In this document: positions 39,693 to 51,600 of the stretch, piece by piece | Position numbering within the stretch: position 1 is the first letter of the stretch | Layout: every line of letters begins with the position of its first letter | Assembly: GCA_032158295.1 (NCBI GenBank) | Contig: CM063248.1 | Span: forward strand, 20,981,273-21,045,272 | Source of the DNA: Pycnopodia helianthoides | Taxonomy: Eukaryota > Echinodermata > Asteroidea > Forcipulatida > Asteriidae | DNA length: 64,000 bases | Direction: 5' to 3' | Made by a program: the position numbers and the translations under genes | Notes under the pieces: model-generated | Database searches by the model: none | Told to the model about the DNA's origin: nothing | Seen by the model: the letters and a program-made list of their open reading frames with translations, nothing else

Positions 39693-42600
39693 CTGTGGAT
39701 CACCGAAAAACCCCAAAACAACAAATAAACAATTCTTCATGATGTTCCTATAGTATTAACGATGTATTATTCTACTATAGTGTCTCACTCCACAGCCTAA
39801 TATTTCATGGAAGCAACGGACCAATTGCATCCAAGCCCCTAGTCATTATTGCCTTGGTGCCCTCCAAAATGATCATGCAGAAATTACCTTTCCCCCACAG
39901 AGGTGCCTTTTAGTAAGTTAAAACTGCCCTGCCCTGCCATTACAACAACAAAATATCAGGCCTGCATTTCAGATCTGAAACTAGCAGGGGCAATCTTCTT
40001 AGCCTTTTTGAGCAAATGGTGGACACCACAGGAGTGCAGATTTACCCAAACCCAACAGTGCCATCATAACAAATTGCTCTAGTACTCTCTCTGAACAAAC
40101 ACTTAGTCAATACTTTGCGGTGAAACAATTTTGTGCATTCGACATTGGTATATTTAATGTGACACTGAAAATTGGATGGTCATCAAGTAATGTAATTAAA
40201 TAGTGGTATGTGTTTTGTTGTTTTATGATTTGGATTATTTTCGTTAAGGTGTTACGAGTGAAAATAAAATTGCAGATATCAATCAATATGTATTATAAGC
40301 GACCTTGCCCGTACACCGTTGTTTATGCTGATAACAATGCTGGGATCTTCAAGTCAAATTAATTTTTCAATTACAGCATAGTACTTTCTGAGTTAAGGGT
40401 TTGGTTCAAGGTTCTAAAAACTGCAGACGTGGGGATTACATGGATAGAAGCAGTACATATCACATAACATCAATGTTATGTCAATCAGTTTGTTATTGAA
40501 AAAAATATATAATAAATAAATGATTCCAGCTGTTGTAAAGTACCTCCCAACCAAACAACCTAGTACAGTAGTATCGAATAGCATTAGTTTTAGACTCCCA
40601 CAGCATAAATTCTAAATTGTTACGAGAAAGTCTTATGCTTTAAACATGAAACAATGGACTACTATTAACATTACATATATATTTTGTGGCGTTTCGTGGC
40701 CGAGCGGTTAAGAGCACCGGACTCAAAGCAGAGTGTGGGTTCGAATCCCAGTCTTGAAACTTATAACTTCTTTCTCCTTCAGATAGGACATTAAGCCCTA
40801 GGTCCTGTGTACTCAAATTGGTAGTGCACGAATAAAAACCCAGAATACTTATTGTGGAAGAGTAGGGGTTAACCCCGGTGTTTCTGGTTCACTTAGCAAG
40901 CACCCTTGTTTTACAGGTTCCACAGGCTTGCGAGCTACAGTGATTAAGTTCACTTATGAGGCATCCTTGGTTTCATTACCAGAAATATATAATTATAATA
41001 ATAACAATAATAACAATAATAACAATAACAGAATCATATCAACTTTTGGCTCTCATTTGATAATCAGCAATGCAGCCAAGATTCACTATGACTAAAGACC
41101 TTTTTAGTGAACCAAATACCAATTCGAAGTTAGGCTCCAATTTCAAAGGCATCACAAACATATTGCGGCATAATGAAAACCACTGTGATGAACATTTGAC
41201 TACATTGAACATGATCTTAACATGTTGACTGCCGCCTACGAGTATATTCGTAGTAACAGGTGTAACGGATTCTGCCACTACGAGTATACTCGTAGAGAAT
41301 GAAAGGCTTTTGTATAGTGAATTGAATACACTGGCATCACTGAGAACGCAACGTATACGCTTCTGGCAGTGGTGAGCACACATCGTTAAAATTTGTATGC
41401 TACAACATGTTGACAAAAAAAAAGGTACTTATTTGGTATGCACGCATGCGCACCAGACTGGGATGCTTGGCAAATTGGGAACGCCCCTTCAAATTTATGA
41501 CCGGCAGTCAACGTGTTAAGCTCAAAATTAGATGTATTTGTATTCAGCTTTATTTCAACAGAATGACACAGGCATTTTGTCTCCCCATGAGGCTCGTTAT
41601 AGCAAGCTACCCAGCCTGGTGCAGATATCATTTCCATGAAAAATTTCCATAATGTCATCCATCCACGCCAAAGACAAGACATTTGTGTCTTTGTAAATTG
41701 ATGGGATTGTTAACACTAATCACAAATCTATCCTTCATATAAAGGTCAAGTTCTGATTGGGGGAAAAATCTAATTGAATTTGAGGATGTTATTGATGTGT
41801 TACTTACCATGCTTGGCAACGGGCTCTCCGATTGGTTTGCCAGATATAAGCACAAAGTGACAAACCTCTGTCTCCTAATAGGATGCAAAGAAATTGAAAA
41901 ACATTTGAAGTCCTCGTAGTGGATACAATCAAAGGGGTGTGTGGGGGTGTCTACCTGTTGTGAGTTAAAGACACTGGGGTCGATTTCACAAAACTCTTCC
42001 TAACTTAGGACTAGTCCTAGGCAATGCTAAGAGATAGGACTAGTCCTAAGTACTGGTCATAACTTAGGACTAGTCCTATCTCTTAGCATTGCCTAGGACT
42101 AGTCCTAAGTTAGGAAGAGTTTTGTGAAATCGACCCCTGGACACCTTTAGTAATTGTCAAAGACCAGCCTTCTCACTTGGTGTATCTCAACATATGCACA
42201 AAATAACAAACCTGTGAAAATTTGAACTCAATTGGTCGTTGAAGTTGCGCGATAACAATGGAAGAAAAAAACACCCTTGTCACACGAAGTTGTGTGCTTT
42301 CAGATGCTTGATTTCGAGACCTCACGCGTGAGGTCTCACAATCAAACTGAGAAATTATTTCTTTCTTCAGAGGGAGCCGTTTCTCACAATGTTTTATACT
42401 ATCAACAGCTCTCCATTGCTCGTTACCAAGTAAGTTTTTATGCTAACAATTATTTTGAGCAATTACCAATAGTGTCCAGTGCCTTTAAACCAAAGACTTG
42501 AACAAAAGGGGTCTGTGTGTTTTGACAGAGCGAGGACGCCCTCGCTTCGCTTTTGTGTACAAAATCAATGGGACATTGCTAAAATAGACCAAGTCCAAAC

Positions 42601-45600
42601 AAAATGGAACATTACAACAATGGCAGGACCCCATAACTTTGATGTCAGTGTTTGTGTGTGCTTGGGGAGGATGGAGTTATTACGGAATGGGTTCTACCTG
42701 ACATGCGTTCCATATGGGCAATTTGGTATCAATTACTTTACAACTTGTCACAGACTGTTACAGGGACGACCCAGGCCATTTTACCCTCCTCAATCATTCA
42801 AACCTACAGATCTTGTCATAAGACTGATGCTTAATATTTACAAAGCTTAACCTGTGGAAATTGATTCAATATTTCCAGATTCAACAACCCACCACTGCGA
42901 TACAGATCACCCAGTTTATGTAAAGAACATTTAAAAGGAAATCAAATAATAGACTTCACAAGTGTGCACTACAACTAAATAGAGAGGAAGTCTTGTGCAG
43001 AGCCTCACTCCATTAATTTAATGTAAACCCACAAGTTTTTCTGTAAATCAAAGATTTGAAGGTCATGGGTTTTATGGAGTGTTGAAAAATGGTTTGATAT
43101 TGTGCCCCTGGTGGTTGACTTTCAACCTTGAGCATTTTTGGTAAACTGACCCTCTAAAATGGCCTTAATTTGCTAAAAAGGTTTGGGTAATTTTTCCAAG
43201 CTGGAGTCTGGTCAGTTTACTTGTTCAGGGGTGTGTTTATTTTGGATGAGCCTCACTCCAAAAGCCAATGTATCAGAGATTGAAAGGACAAAATTAAGTT
43301 TAGATGTCAGAGAATATATTCAGTTTGATTTCAAGAGGCTGAGAGACTTTTACATATTCTTTTAGCATTTAGCATTGGTTGCTATGGGAAGCTTATTTAG
43401 TGTGGTACTTATTAAGTGGGCACTAGTCTACGCCCTCGATTGGCACAAATACAGGAAGGGAAAAGAACTAAGAATGCATTTGTATAAAACACAAATCTAT
43501 TAACAGTATTAACAATCTAATGTCTTTAGAAGCGCAGTACATTATAAAGTCCCAAGATTCATATTAGTTAAAAGATTTATTTTAAGAGATATACAATTGA
43601 AACATTAAAATTGAAAACTTGGCATAAATGTTTAAGATAGGATATTTTAGGGAATGTAATTAATACTGGTGTACGTCTTCTTTTACCTTATTCTCCACAT
43701 GTACATGGTCCCCGTCACTCAGCACCAATGTATGATGTGGCTCACCTTCCTTCTGCTGGTCGCCAGTGCCTTTTATGTAAGATTGATAACAAATATTAAT
43801 CATATATCATTCCCTAGTACACAGGACCTAAGGCTTAGTGTCCCATCCGGAGGACAAAGCAATTAAGGTAAAGTATCTTGCTCAAGGACACAAGAGTCAC
43901 GACTGACCAGGACACAAACTAGGGCTGTGCATTTATGGGTCTTTTTATCCAGGTACCCGTTAACCAGAGTACCCGCCATGGGATGCATTACTTGACATCA
44001 CAAGGGTCTTCAGAATGATTTGGGAGAGAAAATTATGACCTATGATGCAATGGTGCCATGATCCTAGTCATGCTAAGAACAGGCACATTACTACAGTATG
44101 CTCCGTTCCAATTATACAAATTTTGGGCTTTACTTTCTAACCATGGTGTATAATTTTGAAGTGCTGACCAATATGATACAACAAAAATTGTTTCAATTAA
44201 AGGCAAAGTAAACTTCTTCTTTTTTTTTACCATTCGATAGCTTTAATCCTATATAAATGTATATATATACAATAAAACTAATCTGTGAAATTTCATTTCA
44301 ATTTGTGGCGTGTCGTGGCCGAGTGGATAAGAACACCGGACTCAAGCTCTGGTGTTTCTGATCGGCAGAGTGTGGGTTTGAGTCCCAGTCGCGACACTTG
44401 TGTCCTTAAGCAAGACACTTAACCATCATTGCTTCGTCCTTCGGATAGGACGTAAAGCCGTAGGTCCCGTGTGTTGCGTAATGCACATAAATGAACCCAG
44501 TTACAGTTAGTGCTAAGAGAAGGGGTTCGCCCTGGTGTTTCTGGTTTGATTGGCTGCATATTGCGCCACAGCACCTTGTAAACCATTACATGGTGCTATG
44601 TAAAGGAAAAAGGGTTCCATACTTCAAAACGTAGCTCCACATTATACCTTGCAGGAAAAATACTGAGTGCTTTGAGACGCCCATTAGACGTGATAAAGCA
44701 CTATATAAGAACTGCATATTATTATTATTATTCAAAAGGGGGTAGAGTTTTGAGATATCGCCCAAAATTTAGAGCGGTTATGTTCACGGAGGAAGAATAG
44801 TCCCCAATTGGAATATACAATCTGAGAAATGTTTCATGCAGAAACGTTTCTCGAATTGAAATGTTTTTTGAATCCCTCTCTCTAAAACCACATTCCTTTG
44901 AAGGGAATTGTTTCTCAAAACGTTATACATTATCAACGGCTGCAGTGCTTCTTACCAAGTAAGTTATTATGGTCATTAATTTTGTGAGTAATTACCATCG
45001 ATATACCCTCTCTTTAAACTACCTTTTTACAGCTATAAACTTAAACATATTGAAGTGTAAACTACTGTGCAGGAAAGGCTGCTATATCTACAATGGTTTT
45101 GAAAAAAAGATCAAGTTCTATATTTGTGCATAATTAGACAAACTGACAGGCACAGGTGTTATCCATAAAGCATCCATGACGTAGCACATTGTGTTACTCT
45201 GGAGGTGACTACCTCATTCCCAATGTGTACCTCATGATCGGGGTCTTGAATATGGACTTGACACTGTGGGGACAACCTTTATGTCTTCCATATGCATGAG
45301 AACAATGAGAGCATGGTTCATGGAGTGCAGCCCAATCAGCTGCTGAGAACGATTGTCCACATGCTAGCCTGATGTGAATTGTACATGAAATTTACTGTAC
45401 AGCCAAATACACAGTCCTCAAAAGAGAGCTCCGTTTGAGCCAAATTGCAAACATGGCACACTCATTTTCGTTACTTCATTTCAGCGTCCAAAAGGTCTTT
45501 ACCATTTTCATTATACATCTAGAATGTTTTAGAAATGTTTAAAGTCTTCTAACTGACTATGGCGAATTTGAAATGTTCACCTTAAGTTTCAAGTAATGGA

Positions 45601-48600
45601 ACCGATAAAATAGAACCGGATATTGACGTCTGTATTCAGATACCGATTACCCGACACAGGCCTAAACACAAACCAACACTCTGCTGATCAGAAACACCAG
45701 AGGCTTGAGGCAATGCTATTAACTACACGACCACGCCACATTAAGGCAAAGGCAACTTGTTGTGGTAATTTAAATCACATTGAGACATTATTAGAGTCTT
45801 CAAACTACAAATTAGAGGCAATATTGAAACCCTTTAGGCAGTGGTGTAACCAGATAAGGGGGGGGGGGGGGGGGGGACGGGACGGGGACCAGGGGGGTTG
45901 GAGCCCCCCTCCCCCAATCAGAACCCTTGCAGCCCCCCCCCCCCAAGTGAGACAACAAAAACATACACATGAATTGTTAGATACATTAAATGGCCCTCCC
46001 TAAAAACTATGTCTCTGCCCCTGCTTGCCCCACCCAATGAAAATGTCTGGTTCACAACTGCCTTTAGGGTGTTGGAAACTACCTTCCAAAGGAAGGGTAT
46101 CAATAATGAAATAGTTTTTCCTAAATTCCTAAATCCTACCGAAAAAGGCCTTGCCAGAGAGCAGATATACGAATGCTGTCCATCCAAGTGGGATAGGTTG
46201 ATCTAATACAGCACCTTTCTGAAGAGTGAAGTCTAGGTAGGAGGTAGGGGTCCTGTTACGAACCTTGGACTGGAATAACAACAAAAGTAAGTTTTAGAAA
46301 TCAATCTTTCAAATTTTAGAATTGTTTATGCACGACCAGACACAACTATCACCGTATAATACAAAGATAGTTTACATTGCATAATTATTATCTTCAAGCA
46401 AACTTGAATCCTTGATTCTGATTAGTCGACCCACAGCAACAAGAGGTGTGATATAACCCTTTAACTTCAAGGCTTGATTTTTTTTATTCTGATTGGTCGA
46501 TCCATAGCAACAAGGAATGTGATATAAACCTAGATTGGACGGCTCATATCGCACTCTGCGTATTGCTTACTCTGCGTATTGTGCTACTGTTGAAAATGGG
46601 ATACGTTGAACTTGTCAATCTTGAAAATGTCAAACCTTGGTGTAGCGTCTTGTTATTGACGTAAGGAAATACATATATAATTCTGTTTATAAAATCGCAG
46701 AATTTTCGCACTATAGTGGTGGCCTTCTTCAGAGCGTACATTGCAATAAGGAAACACCAGGAACAATACCGTAATTTCCTGAATATAAGGCGCAGAACCC
46801 CAAATCACTGAAAACATATTTAAAGATCAACGTACGGGGCGCACCACCGTACATGACACATCATGATTTCATAAAAACGAGGCTTGCAAACCCATTCACG
46901 GTCAGTACATCACCACTTATGGGGGTCATTGTGTTGGTAGGACACTTACCATAAAAGAGATTGTAATTTTTGTAAATCATGAATTTAAGTAAAACATCAC
47001 TTCTATTTTTTTATTTTGTGTGTTCATTTTCGTTTTAAGATTTTTTTTTTCTAAAAACATAGCTTCATGGCTTTTCTTTTCACTTAACGAGCGCACACAT
47101 AAACACGTTGTGCTAACGTTTCCCAATGAGTGGGCTGCTAGTCTTTGTTATCAGGCATTTTTGCATGCTAAACTACATGCAAGAACTACCAAATGCTAGA
47201 GGGCGCTCTCATAAAAACGCATTCACAATAAGAACGTCTGCCCTCTGTTGGCGAAATCTAGCAGTGCATTACACGATATAAGACTAGTACGTCGCTGGTG
47301 TGTCCGCTTGCCGTGTACAAGCTGGTCATTGCTGGTTCGTACAGGTATTATTATTATTATTGTAGGCAGCAGCATGGCCAGTGACTTCGATCTTTGTAAG
47401 TTTCGTCAAAGCTTTTGTAAATTACACAACAGGCGTACAGTGTAGGTTTGATTTTAATAAAAATGATAACAAGTAGGATTACTCTGGATGAAAGAAAGGA
47501 TTATTTTACAGTATAACAAATGTAAGATTTCACACATAGATCATCACAATGAACTGAAGCGTTACCAGATCAGCAGGGATGTTTTTGTGCTGTCGAAAAT
47601 CAGATAAGACGCTTCTTATATGCAGGAAATTACGGTAGTTGGACGTGCCCATGTTTTGCACTTTTCCCCCATGTACAGCAGTGCATCATCCATCTTTACT
47701 GCGCGTCAAGTTAGCTTGAAGATAAATTCGTCATCACACACGCGCTCCTTGGAATATGGAACATTTAGCACATCTGCATCCCATATTCAACCTTGCTGGA
47801 TATTAGACGCAGAAGTGCAATATTTTTCCATATTCCACTCGTGCTTGTGTGATAACTAATAATATTAAATTGATCAAGTATAAAGCAACAGGCTACCAGT
47901 GATACTGCTGTGTTATGAGAAGCAAGCAATGACTAAATGCAGTGGTTAAACTGAACTCCAATTCACAATCTGGCCAGTTGGCCGACAGAATCATGGTCTC
48001 GTACTTAACACTGAACTGGCAAGAAACCTTTGGCCCTGAAAACATCATTATCTTCATAGGTACCCATCGTCTACCCACTGCTCTGTAAACCTGGGCGGAT
48101 AGTGAGATTTAGTATTCGGGTATCCGCCTGCCAACTATCCGAATTTAACCAGATATCCGGATATTTTTTTCCCCCAGTACTTACGTGATTAAAGGGCTTA
48201 TAATTACATGTACTAAGGCTCTCTTTATCTCGTTTATTACATCGGTCGCCGTATCAATCATCATGGTGACTAAGGTCGGCTCTGCATGTGCGAGACTACA
48301 CACATACTAAACAGGGTACAATACACAAATATTTACTGCCTTTACTCGTGCTATGGTTAAAACTACGACTCCCGAGGTGGTCACCTGAGCATTCTGTTTT
48401 CCCGAGGCGAATTTCCCGAGGCAAAGCCGAGGGAAAAAAGAACACTCTGAGGATCACCGAGGGAGTTGTAGTTTTAACCATAGCACTCTAAGCAGTCAAT
48501 ATTTGTTTTATAACACCCCTTACAAATATTCAACTCTTCCTCCGTAAGGAGTGCAAAACGAGGGTTTTCCACAGTCATCCTTAATACTTTTCAAATCACG

Positions 48601-51600
48601 ACGACGCGAATGCAATGGCGAAAACCTTTACTGTGTTGCACGTAGTGTCATGTGATCCGAAAGGGTTACAAACTATCCCCGTACACGTAACGTTCATATG
48701 CGCATTTCAAATACGCAGATGCACAACTGATTAGGTTCGAGGTGGGTAAAAAAGACGTCTAGGTACTGCATGCCATGTGATAGTACATCACTGATCTTTA
48801 TATTTACGTCGACGTACTCACAGGAATCGGCGTACTCAAAGAATTCAAAGGAAATTTAATTGTGCCTGGTATATTTTGTGTGGTTGTGAACGACTGAGTG
48901 TGTGACAAGCATCCGCCCGACGATCGTGGATAATAGGAACCCGGTTACCTGATTGTCATTAGAGAACTATCCGGTTTATCAATAGATATCCGCGCCCCTG
49001 GCGGATATCCGGATAGTTCAAAAACGGTATCCGCGGTTTCGGTTAGCAAAAGCTATCTGCTAATAATCGAATATCCGAATAATCCGCCCAGGCTTACTGC
49101 TCTGTACCCACAAATGTCATCTTTTAATGTCTCTTACCGTCTTCCCCAAGGCTTCCCCAGCTATGACGCGAACTTTGACCCCATCTTTCTCCACTTCTGG
49201 GATGTTCTTGCTCAACAGCTCTTGGTACTCAGGCTTGACCATCTTGTACTCTTTGGCCAGATTGACCCATAGTTGTAAGCCATGGCTCACTTCATCCGAT
49301 GCTGGCATCTCAGAATGGACTATGCCTCTCCCTGCAGTCATCCACTGTAGGTTGGAGGTGGGGGGGGGGAAACAAATCCCACACAAGTTACACAGCAGGT
49401 TTAAACAGGAAGAGACAGCTTCGTATGGAAACAAAAAGTCATGATACAATAGCACTCCACACTAATGCTGAAAGTAGAAGCCCAGTACCCGGATCTCAGA
49501 CAACTTATCAAAATTCACTAACATATGCTTACGTATATGTCCAAGCTTTCTGATTACTTGTGTGTACTGACTGTACTACTGCCGTTTGGCACGCCGATGC
49601 GGTGATCGCTTGAGAGCTAGGTAGTGATCTTTGTTGTTACTCTCTCTGTTTTTGGTTTTTGTTTTTATGCGCCTCGGAATAAGTTTAGTCTTAGACGGCG
49701 TTTTACAAGTTTTTAATTATTATTATTATTAGTAGTAGAATGTTTGTCTGACATACAAGTATTTTGAGCAAAAGTGACATCGTTAGTGCGGAGTGCTATT
49801 ATTATTTTTGATTTAGACAAACTTTAGGTTGAGATAATTCTTCATACCTGTAGGTCTCCTGGACCCAGGATCCCAGCATGTCCTTCAAAGTCTTCATGTG
49901 AAAACATTCCTTCAAGTAAATAGGTCACCTGAAAACCGACATGGAAATACTACTAATTCAATAATAACAGTTACAAAGAAGTAGGCCTACCAATAAATAA
50001 AAATAAAGCCTTCAGCACCGGTGTGTACCTTCAATTGGTACACAACCAGTAAGCATCTGAATTGGCAGCTACAGCTATGGCTATGATTGTTGCTAAGGAA
50101 GTCATATACTCCATCGCATGATGATGCTGCGATCCAGCTGTAGCCGTAGCTGTAGCCAATTCGGACACGGCCATTCAAGGCAACCAGGTAGACAGATAAT
50201 AGACACAACTTTTAGCCATTGACCTTAATCATTTACCATAAGCAACATTATAGCAGGTGCTGTAGGACTCTTCCTCTGTGCACTACACAGATACAGAGTC
50301 CTAGATATGAGGGTTCGTTTCTGGAGCGGACAATTTTCAGAGTTTCATAATTCAAATTCTACTTGTCTCACCGGATAAATATTCCATGACAGCATACATT
50401 TTCTGGAGGTGGGTTTTGGACGTCAGATATTCCTCATAAATCTGTCTTTTTCATGAAATAATTCAGCTCTCAATGTTAAACTTTTCTGCAAACTTTAAAC
50501 ACCTTTTGCTATGCAAACCTACTACACATGTGTTTGAGTGGGCGCCGAATAATAAATGAATGTCCTGTGCCGAACACGCTAGTGTGCAAGTACACAAGAC
50601 AGACATGTTTAAGAGAACAAAATGGACATTTTTTAACCATTGAGAGCAGAATTATTCAACAAAAATTTATGAAGAATATCTGACGTCTAAAACCCACCGC
50701 CAAAAATCTAGGCTGCCATGGAATGTTTATCAGGGCCCAATTTCATAGAGCTGCTTTTCAGCAGAAAAAAATGCTTAACAATTTTCTGCTTAGCAGAGAT
50801 GAGCAGGATCCCAATCACAAATTATTACATGTGGCATGGTAATTTGGCTGATAACCTTTTTCTGGTAAGCATGGTTTTATTGTGCTTAGCTACTTTTTGT
50901 GAGATTAGAAAGTTTTAACAGGTATAATTTAAATGATGGAGCTCTGAAAGTTTTCCACCCCAGAAATGGACCCTCATATCCAGGACGTCACTGTGGTATT
51001 TATACAAAAGTGAAAGGCCTCCTTGGCTAGTATTAAACAGACCACTTTAACGTATCTTCTATTTACATTACAGTCTGTCAAATATATGACATACATATTA
51101 CAAAAATATAGTTACCGTTTCAAAGCCCCTGTGTGGATGATCAGGAAACCCACCAGGCTTCTTTCCTTTAAACTCATCCAACATCAAGAACGGATCCAGG
51201 TTTTGTAGCTAAGGAATGGGATGAAAAGTGTCAAAAATTACAGATGCATTACCACTTTTTGTCACACACAAATGTATGCCAGCTTTGGAGCTTGGAGCAA
51301 CAACAAATGTTGGAGTGCAGCAGGTACCACACACATGCCACGCATTGACTAACCAGCAGGACTAACTTAGACACTATATAAGGGACTAGGACTCAGACAA
51401 AATGGGACTCGGACTCGAACAACAAGGGCTCGACTGCAGCACTGCCAACTACATGTAGGTGTAGTCAAGTACACAAATCTAGTTATGGCTAGTCACATCG
51501 TTCATTACGTTTGCACAAAAAAAAATCTTCAACTGTGACTCAAACCTGACAAACATAACTATTGACTTGAATCCATTTCAAGACTTTGATGAGAGATATA

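Noticed and set aside
45623..46003. 126-codon plus-strand frame rich in Gly and Pro
   Set aside because: Generated by G and C runs and SINE sequence, opposite to pirin.
49127..49553. Plus-strand frames over pirin exon 4
   Set aside because: Antisense shadows of a confidently identified exon.
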